Shown: positions 45,434 to 58,614, numbered from the stretch's first letter. The stretch is DNA of 64,000 bases from Ditylenchus dipsaci (GCA_004194705.1 SADC01000909.1:310001-374000); one strand, 5' to 3'. The notes: generated by a model not told the origin, from the letters alone. Numbers and translations are program-made.

Positions 45434-46564
45434 ACTTGCCTCGATATTACTTATCAGACGTTTCATAGATGGCTATATCAGGCGGCAAAGTTTAAAAGGC
45501 ATAATCTGTAATTTTGAAGGTTTTCGTGGCACCGTGTTTTTTTTCGATTTTTTTCTACCGTGCATGTTACATCCCACACGACACCAAATTTAATGCCGAG
45601 CAATATGTTCCCGCATGCCAACACCGATTTATGCTGAAAATTTTGAGTTATGGCCTTTTATAGTGGGGTGATTATTTTCAACCACCGAAAATGGCCCCTT
45701 TTTTAAAAGGGATAGGAGTGATCTGTTTTGAATATGCTCATATGCGTGTTTGAACTTATTTTACTTGGTTTGAGCAGCTCTACGAGATGTCGGTGAAAAT
45801 TCACCGAAAAAGTGCAAAAAATATTCGAAACAGACCACTCCGATCCATTTTTAAAGGAGGACACACTTTAGGGCGGGTATTTTGACTAGAAAATGGGATT
45901 TTTCAAGCTCAAGTTAATTCAAATTCTATTTTTAACTCCTAATTTTTTTTCACCAATCAATATTACCATGGATCCACCCGACAAAAAACACATCAGATCA
46001 AAATTTCGAAATAAAAAAAAATTTCGAAAAAATGGGCCCTGGTTCAATTCAGGAAGGTCCTGGTAGTTTTCGGAACTGTTTCAAAACTCAAGTTTTTACC
46101 GGTGTTTTAGTGGACATAGTTACATACAAGTCCATACTCAAAATGACGCCAGAAAGCAAGGCTACATTTTAAGTATGAGGTTGTATATGACTGTGCATGA
46201 AAAATTTGCGAAAAAAACGCAATTTCTCAAAAAGTTTCGAAAAATTCCCGTAAGCCTGGACTTTTTTTCGAAATTTTGTTTTCTTTCGCAATTTTTGCAG
46301 GCAAAGTTATAGTTCGCAATAACATCAAATTTGATGCTGAGCATCAAAATTCAAATTTTTGAGTTTGAAAATATGAGCATCAAAATAACATCAAAATGGC
46401 ATCAAAAATTTTGATGCTATTTTGATGCTGTTTTGATGATATTTCGATGCTTTTTGATGCTCTTGATAGAAGCCCTTTCTTGTTGATTTTTTCACTGATT
46501 TGGTGTTAGAGACTCACTTTTTAGTTGCCTTTCATGTTTTGTAATTACTTTGGTTAAATTCTAG
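45434..46564. other. AT-rich intergenic DNA
   Basis: No gene is supported. A (G)CATCAAAAT array and its complement (46340-46470) form a hairpin. A further imperfect inverted pair surrounds 45830-45860 (AACAGACCACTCCGATCC) and 45705-45735. Confidence 0.4.
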
Positions 46565-48086
46565 ATAATGTATGCCTTAGAAGAAGAAGTTTCGAACACT
46601 CCGAAAAAGGAAAGGCGTGAAAAAGTTCGTTAGGGTCAGCCTATGACGTTTTTAATAGTCGTTTTTAGGTGGTTTTGGTAACTCCAGGTATCAGATCGCC
46701 TTAGCTGCTGCTTCTCTAGAATGTTTCACCAGAAAAATAGGAGATCTTTCTTCTAATTGGCTGTCGAAATCTTCTGTTCAACTCAATAAAAAACTTGCGA
46801 TCTGCAGTGCGTTCCTCGACCCAGCTGAACATTGTTTGCTCTTCGACATCTGTAAACATATTCCCGGGCTCAACTACCTTGAGGTAATTATTGTTTCACA
46901 GAGTTCACTATGGGTTCAGGGAGTTCAGATGAAAGAATTTGGGCGCTACTCGGTTATACCCCCCCCTTCCCCAAAAAGTGCTACTCGGGAATACCCCCCC
47001 CCCCAATCCTAGGAGCTACTCGGTTATACCCCCCCCCCCCCAAAAAAAATCAAGATTTTTAGGAGTGGTCAAAACACATTTTTAAGCAATAATTTCGCCA
47101 TAAAAGGACCAGAAAAGCAATTAAAATAGGGTTCAAGGGCTGTATTGGGAGGGGAAGGGACAAAACAGGGGCCACTTTTATAGTGCCTATAAGTACCAAA
47201 GAGTATTAATTCTCTTAGCGTTGAAGTCACTTTCAAACCCAGCCACTTGTGGTGCACGTAAAAGTATAACGACTCGAAATGATCAGACCGATTAGCCGGG
47301 TGGATCCTGATGGTTGTTGTTTAACTTTTGGATGGCTGAGCCTCTGGCTCGTAGCCTCAGGCTGGAAAATGGGGGAGACCCTTTTCGGCCGAAAAACCAA
47401 AGATGTTGAACACAGTTTTGAATACTGGGGCCTACCGCATACATAAACTCTGGTATGCATGCTTTTTCATGCATCCAGAGTCACTTTCGAGTGATTTGTG
47501 TCTAAGGTATGTGGGTGTGCGCATCTCAACTCCAAGCCCCCTGCGCCCCCGAAGGGGGCGCAGGGGGCTTGAGAGTTAGAGATGCGCGCACGCACTTACC
47601 TTAGACATGATTCCGAGAAGTACACTTGATCATCACTTGATGATCACTTGATCTTGATAAAGTCTATTTTTGCCACGGCCCGAGTTGAAAAACATGGTAA
47701 AGCAGCTAAAAAAAAGTGGCCCCTGTATTATTCCCTTCCCCTCCCAATACAGCCCATAATCCCTTTTAAATTGCTTTTCTGGACCTTTTATGGCGAAATT
47801 ATTGCTTAAAAATGTGTTTTGACCACTCCTAAAAATCTTGATTTGGGGAAGGGGGGGGGGTATAACCGAGTAGGTCCGATTCCGAGAAGTACTCCATGCG
47901 TGTCGTAGAAGATATAAATGTCCTCACATTTTGGCGAAAAAACAAACGGGTAAGTTTTAGGGTTTGACATAACTTCTTTTACTAGTTTTTCTTTAGTTCC
48001 TCCCTCAAATCGCGCCTCTTGCACACTTGGTATTAGGAGGCCAATCATCAGAAGCTCCGAGTGAAAGAGCAATCAAAGAACTTTGA
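46565..48086 (+). pseudogene. hAT-superfamily transposase, C-terminal part, split by a MITE
   Basis: Coding blocks: 46565-46628, 46669-46883, about 47890-47949 and 47997-48086. The middle block has SVQLNKKLAICSAFLDPAEH, matching the A-x-x-LDPR-F-x type motif of hAT transposases. The last two blocks (DINVLTFWRKNKR, then LPQIAPLAHLVLGGQSSEAP and SERAIKEL) are the hAT C-terminal dimerisation domain (W-W-K-x(n)-P-x-L-x-x-LA-x(n)-S-x-x-SER). No zinc finger or catalytic core was found upstream, so this is a remnant or a domesticated fragment. A 0.93-kb MITE with a nested R1 repeat lies between blocks two and three. Confidence 0.72.
46946..47873. mobile_element. CTACTCGGTTATACCCC-ended TIR element, 0.93 kb
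   Basis: CTACTCGGTTATACCCCCCC at the left and GGGGTATAACCGAGTAG at the right, with arms of about 230 bp (TTTAAGCAATAATTTCGCCA and complement). Two further GCTACTCGG units follow at the left end. The centre holds repeat R1. A short piece of the same family is at 60880-60932. Confidence 0.82.
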
Positions 48087-48568
48087 TGTGTGGTTGGTAA
48101 TTTCCTTGGGACATCCGTTGTCGGGGACGGCAATGGCCCTTTAAGAAGCTTTTACATCAAAGAGTTTAAATAATTGTTGTGTGTTATTCTCTTGTTGGTG
48201 TCATAGTCGATATAAAGAACAAGCATATAGTTTTTCATGATCGGATTTTATTTTTCTTGTGAAACTATTACATTGGCTATGTTGGTTTGGCTTAGACTTT
48301 CGTTAGAAACATAGTTTGTCGGTCCATTTCACATTGTTACCCAAGACTCGCTTATACTTGGTAGACATCCGTCTGTACTTTAGTAGATACCTCGAACTTA
48401 GATATAAGTAGTTAAATGTTTTAGTCGTGAGAATAAGCAAAAGCCAAAAAAGTGGAACTAGGAAAATGCTTAAGTATGGCCTTACCCATGAGAAAGAGAA
48501 CCCTAAAGACACCGGTGAGAGACTGTTACAATAAACCAAGTTGTTAGAACAGGATGGTCAGGATTAAA
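48087..48568. other. Intergenic, between convergent hAT remnant and minus-strand gene
   Basis: The minus-strand frame 48539-48303 has a hydrophobic stretch (IFLVPLFWLLLILT) and a basic end, but no splice or homology support. I leave it uncalled. Confidence 0.35.
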
Positions 48569-51500
48569 TCACTGAAGTAGGTGCCCAGTCGTAGGTCTGT
48601 CCTGCCAATTTAATTTATTTGTCAATGCGTTTAGTGACTTTCTAACAGATCCCGGACTGAATGTAAGACCATTAGCTTTTGGTGCAAAATTCCATGGAGA
48701 ATCCGAATTTGCAAACAGTTTTTCGAAAAAGCCGGTCTGGCTTGAGATTTTTACCGATCTCTGAATGGCGTCCAATGGGACTTGGGTATGTTCGAAAAAT
48801 CAGCTGGTACTTAAATATTTTATATACATATGCATAACTTTTATTGCTCGATAGAAAGCGCAGGGAATCAGTTTTCAAATGATGTATTGTTTCGGAGTTT
48901 ACGATAACTAAATGTAAAATGTTTGGCCCAAAGAAACACATGTGTCATTTTTCCAAAACGGGGTTTTCACTTAAATGTGCAAAATTAGGTCGGATACAAC
49001 TGTATTAATATTTACCTTTCTGCTGCATGATGGCCTTAGCAGGTTTGGAATTCGTTGTCCATTTACCTCTTCCTGTTTAGGTTTCACGTTTAGTTGTTCA
49101 TTTCCCGCTAATTTGTCGTAAATCTGAAAGCAATATTTCCTTTCTATTCTAATACTAATTTAGTTTTACTAACAGAAGCCAGCAATTTGCAGACTATATC
49201 CATTTGATTGCTTCTTTGTGATACTTCCATTAGTCTTTCTTCAGCCGCTCTGTAGCATTTCGCGTTATATAATCTCTTGGCTAGAAGATCACATTAATAA
49301 AAGAAAGACAATTTCACCAAATATTTACCCAAAAATACATTAGCCAGATCTGCAAGTTCGTCGTCCAGCACTACAGATGTTGTTTTGGAAGGAAACAGAG
49401 GTTTTGTCTGTAAATTGCTTGTTCTTGTGTTTGACTGCACTGCATCCATTGCTGATAGAACAGCATTAGCATATCTTTCCGCTAGTTCTATGTAAATCTT
49501 TTGACAATTCACATCAATCAACTCGTTCGCTACTGACTAAAGAAGAACTTTTGTATTTTCTATATGTATGTTTTAAGCAACCTCAAGATAAGTCATGGTT
49601 TGTGCCAAATTAACTTTGTCAGATGGAATTGCACTTTGCAGTCTGATCTGCTCCAAACCATTCGTCAACCCAATTATTTGATTCAATTGGAGCCTTAAAT
49701 AATATGATATATACATGAATCAAGGTTTTACAAATCAGGTAGGTAAAAATTTGGAAACTTGATAGTAAGCAATGACTTTTTTCAATTTTTGTCGTTTTTT
49801 TAATAAAATTACATATTTCCGTGCATTTGTCCTGATTCCAGCTAGTATCTAAAGTATCTTTGGAAATCCAGAACTAAAAAAAGATACCTTTATACTTCTA
49901 TTAATAGACCATGGTTTATTATTAGAGGTCCAGCTCCCCAAGTTATTTGAGGCATTGAGTTTTTAGCTATGAGAAATCCAACATTGAAAACACTCGACTA
50001 CTCAAAAAGTCTTGTTTCTTACAAGGGAGCATCAACAGTGGGTCACGCACTTATAGATAAACGTAATATACCATGTTGTAGCATTTTTCACGCTGGATCT
50101 TTTGGTATAACCAGTTTTTGCGAACCGGGACAAAAATTTCTGGAAAATTGACATTTCAAAAAAACTGAAAAAACGAAGATTTTTTAAAAGGCATTTTCTC
50201 TAAACTAGGCCACTTTTTGGTTTCTTCAGTATTTTATAAATATCCAGTTTTTTTCTCATTTGAAAGAAGAGACGATTCTCAGTAAGTTTAGAGTTACAGA
50301 TCTGTGACTTTGACATTGGATCTCAAGATATGGCTGATTCAAAGTTCAACCTATGTCAAATATCTGAAATCTTGTAATTTTTATATTTTTGTGGATACAT
50401 TTTCAAGTATTATTTAAGTTTTATTGCAGCACATCTGCGTATTCCAGACTATTCTACACAGAATTGAGCCAGATTGTTTATTGAAATAGTAATTTTGGCA
50501 CTTATTTACTTGGGGAAAGGGGGATCGCGTTTTTCACATTTTCACTAATTTGTAAATCATGTTAAAACGACTCTTAAGTAATTTTTATATGCTTAAACCG
50601 ATAAAAAAAAGTTATTTTCTGGCATTTGTCCACACAAAAAATGGATTTTGTGAAAAAAAATTGACCGAAATTCGACTTTCTGACTAGGGGGACTAAGGTT
50701 AATTACCCTTTATCAATGTATTCTACCCCATTTTGGTAGCTGGAGCTGTGCGAAATGAGTCTATTTATGCATTTCTGATCAAGAGTCTTGCTCGTAATCA
50801 TGTCTAAGGTAAGTGAGTGTGCGAGGCGCAGGGGGCTTGGTGTTAAGATCAAAATTTTTTTTGTTAGTTATATTTTGAGTGGTCGTTTGCCTAAAAATGT
50901 TGGATTTTTCATGGTTGAAAAACTCAATGCCCCTAATGATTTGGTGAGATGTGACTTCTAATAATAGACCATGGTCTAAAAAATAACTTTTTTAAGTTGA
51001 TCAAGTTGATTATGTTGATCAAGGTGACATAACCGCTGTGATCAACGTAATCCCTTTAAAAGTTGAAAGTAACATGACTGCCATAATCAAAATAAAAATT
51101 TTAAAAATTATGGTCAAAAAATCGGCGCACTTCAAAGTGCAAGAGCCCTTTACACTTCAATTAGATAAAAATAGGCATGGATTTCGTCATAAATAAAGTT
51201 GATTCTTTTAAGCGAATTTCGCTTGATAATTGCGAGCTCTTCAAGGCACAGTAAAGTCACTTACTGCAGACCACTGCACATCGCAACGATACTGTTCCAG
51301 ACATTCGCCTGCTGTGAAGTGGGTTTTGGTGAGATGGTCCAAGGATACACGACATCACTGTTTTTTGACGACAAGGATACGACCTTGGATACTCGGAATA
51401 GGTACACCTTAAAAATTAAAAATTAATAGTTACTTAAACCAATAAATTACTTTTAAGTCCATCAATGACAGATTCTCGGGGCAACAAGGCATGTCAAGAC

Positions 51501-54500
51501 TTTCTGGATAAAGCGAAAATTGTTGAGCTAGCGTTCTATTGAGGAAAGGATCTAAAAGGTTTTTTCGTACGTTTATTGTTGTCCAAAGTTGATCGAAACA
51601 GCCACTAGTAAACCCACAGTGGTCAAATTCAGAAATTTCTTCCTGGTTCAGGATCCAGATTAGTCGACGAAAGAAATGGTTGTGATTAAGGGATGAAGTC
51701 CATGCTAATGGCAACAACTTGTCCATATCCAACGGCATAAATTGCCATCCACCAGCAATTCGATGAGAAACATCGCTGGCGATGAATGAAACATCAGGCA
51801 GAGGACTACTTTTTGAAGAGGAATTTGAGTTAATATGTTTGAACAGAAGAGATGACAGCTGCAACTATACACACTACACTTAATTCATATTATATCCCAA
51901 AAAAAACCTTGTGGTTGGACATAGCCTGCATCAAATCCTCCAACTGAATGGTTTCCCCAAGTTTTTGGTGATAAGTAACTGGAGTTCAATTATGTTTAGG
52001 GCTCTGGAAGTGTCCCACGACCGCTTGTCATTGAACGCTCCTTTAAGGGCATGCTCCAGAGCTAAAAAAACTTTAAAATTTTTTTCAGCTGTTGAAAATA
52101 AGAAAGTTTTACCTAGGGCATAAGCACATAATGCTAGAATCAGGTGGTCTGAACGCTCTTCATTCTCACTTTTCTTTAAAAAAAAAGTTGTATAAATTTT
52201 TTTTCTGAATTGACATTAAGATATCTATAAACCCGTGAGAAATTTAAAAGCAGGTGGTTTTTCAAAAAACTAAATGCACTTAAAAATATGTGGCTCTGAG
52301 ACTTAACCACCAAAACTAGAGTTGGTATTTTCCCGGGAATTTTCCCGGGAAATTTCCCGGGAAAATTCAATTTCTCGAGAAAAATCGGAAATTTTCCGGG
52401 AATTTTCCCGGGAAATTTCCCGTTTACCAACCCTAACCAAAACCACACCAACGCACTCCCCCGCTCCCCAATGATCGTTTTGAAATCAATGAAAAAAGGA
52501 AAATGTGGGAAAAAACTGACCACAAATTTCAGCCATCCCATAAGATAATCCCCTGCAAAAAAAACCATGTAAACAAAATTACAATAAAATAAGGAAAGAG
52601 TGCCTACCAACTCGAGTATATAAAAGACATTTGACTAGTTTCTGCAATTCATCTAATGAAGCTGTCTTTTCCAACGTGCAAGAGTGAGCAATCAAACTGT
52701 CTAGGCTGAAAAGGTCGACTTAAAGCGTGCTTTTAATAATAACATTTAGACTTGGCAGTTTTTTTTTGGGATTTGGACTTTTTTACTTTTGCAATTTTGG
52801 GGTTAGGATTTTCGAAATTTCTGGGGTTCCAGCCCCAGAAATCCCACTTAGAAATGTGAACCGCTGAGATTGGAGACTGGGATTTCTAAAGTTTCTGGTA
52901 TTTCAACCCCGCTGCCGAGCCCGATAATATATTTACAGGATAAAACTGACTGTCTGAGATAAGTTTCAATCTTGTTGTCCACATAACTCCTGCAATCTTT
53001 TTCACCATATTTTGCGGCTGACAAATCTAGATGATAAGTAAGCAAGGCATTTAAAAGGGCTGCCTGAGCTCTAAAAACGCAATTGGAATTTTTCGAATTA
53101 ATTTTAACTGTTAAAATTACCTGTATAAATCTTCTGTCAGCGGAATTTGTTTTTGAGAATGCTGAAAAATATTTCTATATTTAAGCCGGTCTTATTCCCG
53201 AAATTTAAAAAGCACTTGAAATACGCCGTATGCGTGAGTGACATCCTAAAAAGCAGTTCAAGATTTTCGAGAAAAAAAATCAAGTCTCTCTCTTACCATC
53301 CATTCACTGAATTTTTCATCGTTGAAGTTTTTCTTAGCAATTTTTACCCAATGGGTGATTACTGTGTCATTCTTGTTCATTTTTTAAAATCACAGAAAGC
53401 CGTCTAAAAGTAAGTTGGTATAGGAGTGCACATTACAGCGTTTTACCGCGACATTATCCGACCATTTATATACTAGGTTTAGTAAATTGCAAAAAAAAAC
53501 CCCAAGTTATTTTGGATCTAGTCGACCTAACCCATCTATCATATGCCCGGCACATTTATGAATGCCTCAGATTAGGCTCAAATCTAGTTAGAAAAAATAC
53601 AGAGAAGACAAAAAGAGGCTGTGGTTGGAGCCATCTTAGTAGCTGGATCGCTTTGTCTTACAAAGCTTAATTTGTCAAGGGCCTCTAAGGGATTATGTAC
53701 GCGATAGTATGTCAAACGAATATTTTGTCCCGTGGCACAGGTAACTACCAATATATCCACAACAGCTATTTATGAATGGTCAAGTGATTTAACAATATAA
53801 TTTTGTCCGGCAGAACTTTGTCGCGTCCCGGTATAGAGTCATTAAGATTATTGGTGTGTTTTATCTTATCTCAGTCAAAATTGTTGCAAACAAAATTTAT
53901 TTGTGTTTGAAAACTTGTGCCATGCAAATATTCGCTGTGGGAAATTTTTTGTACGATTTTGGATAATCGACCTAGGGATAGGCTTATTATAGCGATACGT
54001 GACAAAATTTGCCCGGGATCGAAATGGCCAAAATTTGCCCGGGCCTAAAAGTTAAAATGGCCGAAATTTACACGGAACTAAAATTTGACTAGAATCAGCA
54101 TGAAAGTTTTCAGCTTCTGAATTTTGTTACTAGTTTTATTAATTTTTTGATATGAGCATGGTTTGATGCTACCAAAAGCGCGATTTTACGCTTTCTACCT
54201 TCATAACGTAGAGTACTTGTTTAGATACGGGGAAGTCTCCACCTGGATTACATTCAGGATTGGAAAATCCGAAGAATAGTCTGTTGGCAGTGATATACTC
54301 AATAGAACACCCAGTATAATATAACGAAAATTATTCCCTTAGAGTCTACGATACCAAAAATTAGATTGACCATCCCTGACCTTTCTATCTTAATAGAAAC
54401 CCGTTCCTTCCTTATTCGTTCCTCTCTTATTATCAGCTCTATTAAATGGTTTAAAATAAGGTTGATTTAACAAAAATAATAAGCTATTTACAGGATTTGT

Positions 54501-57340
54501 CAGAAATACTGTCGAGCACTTGTTTATTTTCAGTAAGCTAAAACACCTCTCGTGGCAGAGGAGACCTCGGGCAAGTTTTCTATCTTATAAAAGTATTTTG
54601 ACATATCTTGTACACAAACTAATAGATGCCAAAGACACTTCACGCCTCTATCTGATTCACGCATCAATTCACGTCTCCATTGGACTCACATGTCGATTCA
54701 TGCCTCAACCTAATTCACATGTGAATTCACACCTTCTTCTGATTCACATGTTAATTTAGGCGTCATTCTGATTCACGTGCAAATTTGCCCTGAACCTGAG
54801 TTACGCGTAAATTCATTCCTCAATCTGTATCACATGTAAATTTTACACATAAATCATATGGAGGCGTGAATTCACACGTGAGTCAGGTTGAAGCGTGAAT
54901 TAACATCAGTGGATAATTAAAGAGTCGATAATTAGTGGATAATTTCACAGATTTTATCGGAGGATAAAATCTGTGGATATTATCCTAAGCAGAGGATAAA
55001 TCCGCGGGTAATATCCGCAGCTGCAGATGATTTTTTAACCGCTATTATTGCCACGGGATAAAATCCGCGAATTTTTCTATCCTGTCCAGATGAAAGTATA
55101 TTTTATATTCCTGTGATAACACAAATAGAAGCCTAAAATTTTGACTTAACATAGATATATAAAATGCCTTTACATGTAAATTTTTAGATCTAATTCTAGG
55201 CTCAAGTAATCCGTCAAATTTGAATCATAACTGGAGTAACAAAAGTTCCCGGACAATTTTTGAGCTCACTTTTTAAATTAAAAATTTAACAATAAGAAAA
55301 TTCCGAAAAGTAGGTTTTGTAGCCCTGAATCTCCTCTTTCAAATGGCATATTGTTTTCAGCTTGACTATTTTGGATAAGTCACCATTTGGCTCCAAACAC
55401 TTGTCTGGTCATTTTGAGAAGGTTACCAACAATTTTATCACTTTAACTGATAAAATGTTTCATTGTATTTTAAGTGTAACTACTAAATTTTATCACCTTG
55501 TTGTAGCGCAGCTCAAGAGCTACAAAACACATATTACAGAATGATTTGTGAAAATCGGAGTGTTGAGATATGGCATTTTGGAAAACATCAATTTCTTGAA
55601 AAAATGACCAAAATAAAAGATTTGCCAATTTTTCGGATTTTGGTCATTTTTTCAAGAAATTGATTTTTTCCAAAATGCCATATCTCAACACTCCGATTTT
55701 CACAAATCATTCTGTAATATGTGTTTTGTAGCTCTTGAGCTGCGCTACAACAAGGTGATAAAATTTAGTAGTTACACTTAAAATACAATGAAACATTTTA
55801 TCAGTTAAAGTGATAAAATTGTTGGTAACCTTCTCAAAATGACCAGACAAGTGTTTGGAGCCAAATGGTGACTTATCCAAAATAGTCAAGCTGAAAGCAA
55901 TATGCCATTTGAAAGAGGAGATTCAGGGCTACAAAACCTATTTTTTGGAATTTTCTTATTGTTAAATTTTTAATTTAAAAAGTGAGCTCAAAAGTTGTCC
56001 GGGAACTTTTGTTACACCAGGTACAATTATTTAGCCTGTCAAGTTTCTGAATTTCGCCCAGAATTATTCCAAATTTGTTTGTTTTTTTTTTGGAAAATTC
56101 GAGTTAGATAGGGTATATTACATACAGCCAGAATGCTGTCGAAAATATTTGGCCGGTAGATACCGAAATACTCATTAAGTAATATGCTGTACCATGCATG
56201 TTGTATCTAGCTAATTGTTTTCCAAAAGACATATCACTGTTCTTGCTTTGTTTACCTAAAAAATAAAAACATGCAACCTTACAAAAGTGTGGAAGATAAA
56301 GGAAAGATTTTCCCAGAACCACAGACATATCCAGTTCTGTCTGCTCTTTCACACTCAAGTATAAGCTCAAAGTTGACTCTGGTTGATGCAGAAGAATGAC
56401 ATTGGCTTAGCACCACAACTTCTTTTTTTAAGTTTATTGTAAAGGTTGCCTGCTATTTTGTACGGGAGTTTTGCTGGGAGGATTGGCCAGATGTGGCTTT
56501 TTAAAGAAAATATAAATGTCTAATTTGCAAAAGGCCCACGGGTGTGGCTTGAAACTTCAGACCGTAGCTTTTTTTCATTCTTGACTTGAAAAATACGTTT
56601 TTGGTCAGGAAAACTCGCCAAAAATAAAATTCGCCAAAATAAAAAATTTTAAAGTGGAATTTGCTAAACGTTGTCATTTTTTTAAAAATTTATCCAACAC
56701 AAAAAGTTCATCCCAATTATTATAGGCGAATTCTTAATTGACCCGTCTATAATAATAGGTTTGGCCAATTTTGTTTTTGCCAATTTTATCCTGCCTTTTT
56801 GCAATTTGTGGCACTCATTTGAGCCCGCCATAACGTTTTGGCCTGCTTCTGGCCTGTCCTGCTCCTGAAATTTAGAAAAAAAAGAAGAATAAATTTTGTT
56901 AAAAACAGTAAAAACGAATTTTTTTGTATTCCTGAATTATACAAAAATCAAGAAATTGTAGTGTCCTGCGTGAATATGAATTTCAGCAATTTCCATTGTT
57001 CTCAACGGCGATAAACTCGATTCTGGTGACAACGATGTTATCAATATCAAGCACATTAGAAACATTTTATTTACGGTTGATTTGCATAACTAACATTTTT
57101 AATTGACTTTTCCCGGCATATATGTGTATATAATACTTCCAAGTGCAAATTTTGGTGTCAACCTCACCCACAAAGAATTCTTTCTTCCCATATTTGTTTG
57201 CACAAAAACTTATTTATTTGATGCTCCACTCCAGATCTTCTAGTGCATACCATCCATAAATAGTCAAGTATTTTTGAGTCCAATAGTTTAAATATATTTT
57301 CAAGATGTTTTGAGTGATCATCAAACTTAATTTCACTCGC
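48569..57340 (-). CDS. Long multi-exon gene, product not identified
   Basis: A series of minus-strand blocks with coding character and splice signals: 57340-57168 (ASEIKFDDHSKHLENIF), about 57022-56943, about 56395-56288 and 56255-56150 (LYLPHFCKQSKN across the junction), 53360-53300 (WVKIAKKNFNDEKFSEWM), about 53255-53225, 53160-53115, 53070-52950 (ALLNALLTYHLDLSAAKY), about 52720-52610, 52070-51905, 51864-51451 (138 codons without a stop), 49693-49582, 49536-49329, 49280-49156, 49123-49016 and a last block from about 48775 to 48569 (FAPKANGLTFSPGSVRKSLN). Much of it looks alpha-helical (ELAERYANAVLSAMDAVQ, AEERLMEVSQRSNQMDIV), as in TPR/superhelical scaffold proteins. Phases do not all join, so exons are missing or some blocks are wrong; one frame slip occurs near 51955. 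It could be two genes. MITEs occupy the introns. Confidence 0.45.
49898..50975. mobile_element. TIR element in an intron, AATAGACCATGGT ends
   Basis: TTCTATTAATAGACCATGGT at the left mirrors GACCATGGTCTATTATTAG at the right; AGGCATTGAGTTTTTAGC at the left mirrors AAAAACTCAATGCCCC at the right. The right part contains an R1 fragment (CATGTCTAAGGTAAGTGAGT) and the GGGGGACTAAGG motif. Non-coding. Confidence 0.7.
52318..52435. repeat. TTTCCCGGGAA tandem palindromes in an intron
   Basis: Six to seven AATTTTCCCGGGAA units between AGAGTTGGTA and TACCAACCCT, which are themselves inverted; a 118-bp hairpin MITE. Confidence 0.7.
53410..55230. other. Large intron, AT-rich, with a degenerate minisatellite
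   Basis: 54640-54900 holds irregular GATTCACATGT(G/C)AATTCA units, and 54950-55080 has GGATAAAATCCGCGG-type units. No coding block was recognised. Confidence 0.4.
55231..56020. mobile_element. Nearly perfect 790-bp palindromic element
   Basis: CTGGAGTAACAAAAGTTCCC at the left mirrors GGGAACTTTTGTTACACCAG at the right, and the arms stay almost identical to the turn at about 55626. A 60-residue frame (start MTILDKSPFG) reads identically from both arms (55362-55544 plus, 55889-55707 minus), which follows from the symmetry and is not evidence of a gene. It sits in an intron of the minus-strand gene. Confidence 0.9.
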
Positions 57341-57604
57341 CTATGATAATTGACCCACAAACTGATTGATCCGGATCGAATAATAGAGCAGTTACGGTAA
57401 GTGAAAAACAAAATCTGTTTACACACAAAGTATTTTTTCTTTTGCTTTAATCGTTTTACTTAGGTTAACAATTAATATGCAAAAGCTCCAAATTAATGGG
57501 TAAAATTGTTGGATCCGAAAAAAGCCTGGAATTACTTCCACCCAAAAATGAGTTTTGACAGTTTGTTGGAGCTTTCCAGGTCGTAATTAAGTCAAAAAAC
57601 ATGG

Positions 57605-57875
57605 GTACAGGCCGTTTGGTCGCCACAATTTTCGTCGCCGGTATGTTTTCGTCGCCACAATTTTCGTCGCTACAATTTTCTTCGCCCATAATTTCAGTCG
57701 CCACAATTTTCGTCGCCCATAATTTTAGTAATTTCAGTAAATTTTAATAACAAAAATTGGGGCGACGAAAATTTAGGCGACGAAAATATATCGGCGACTG
57801 AAATTATGGGCGACGAAAATTTTGGCGACGAAAATATAACGGCGAAGAAAATTTAGCCGACGAAACGGCCTGTAC
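57605..57875. mobile_element. Foldback-like element with GTCGCCACAATTTTC arrays
   Basis: GTACAGGCCGTTTGGTCGCC at the left mirrors CGACGAAACGGCCTGTAC at the right. Each arm has four to six GGCGACGAAAAT(T)-type units of about 15-16 bp. The short loop is ATTTCAGTAAATTTTAATAA. Confidence 0.85.
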
Positions 57876-58614
57876 TAAAAACATGTTTTTAGGATTAGCA
57901 CTAAAAGAAGTTTGACCAAAATCTTCATTTTTCTATATTTGTACTTTCCGGTCGTTTATTTTTTCACGTTATTTTTGTTCCGGAATAACAAAAATAAACA
58001 AAAAATAAGAAAAACTATAAATGAGTGAAAATTTTGGTCGACTGTTTTAGACAGCTTTGAGTCCTAACCGCGCCAAAAAATAAGTTCTTGGGGTATTGAA
58101 ATGTGCCACTCTTGTTGATGTGACTATGTGTAATTCAAATCCAAACCAAAAATAATTTAATTTTGCAATCCGAAATCCTTGAAATGTAGCTATTAAAAAC
58201 ATAGCTACATTCTCCAAAAAATCAGCTAATCCTTGGCCTGAAATAGCTTCAACAAAAGCAGTTAATCAATTGCATAATCCTCTTGTTCGCAACAAAAAGC
58301 AGTAGAAGCAGCAGCAGTAGCAGGAAACACATCCTCGCACACATTGATCTAGCCAACACAGCCACGACAAACCAGTCCCTTTGCTGCTCCATCCAGCTGG
58401 CTGCTGATCGGCGGGACTAGGCAAAGAGTGTTTGTTCGCGAAAGAATAATAATAATAGATTAGAGTGAGCAAGGAGAAAAGTCAAGCCAAGCAGAGGAGG
58501 CCAGAGAAAGCCGCTATTGCGCAACTGGGCCAAGGAGGTGTGTGTGTCTTCTCGCAAGTATTCTTTTATTCTCTTGAGATCATAGCGCTATAATACTTTT
58601 CGTGGTTGTGCCAC
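57876..58614. promoter_or_regulatory. Intergenic region upstream of the FE65-like gene
   Basis: Lies between the divergent starts of the minus-strand gene and the FE65-like gene, so it should hold the latter's promoter and 5' UTR. A CAG-rich stretch (58300-58330) and a GATCATAGCGCTATAATACT segment just upstream of the ATG are the only notable features. Confidence 0.4.

Noticed and set aside
48303..48539. Frame with a hydrophobic segment, possible membrane-protein C-terminus
   Set aside because: No upstream exon could be joined; left as unsupported.
55362..55889. Identical 60-residue frames on opposite strands
   Set aside because: They are the two arms of the 55231-56020 palindrome read from each side; no other coding sign.
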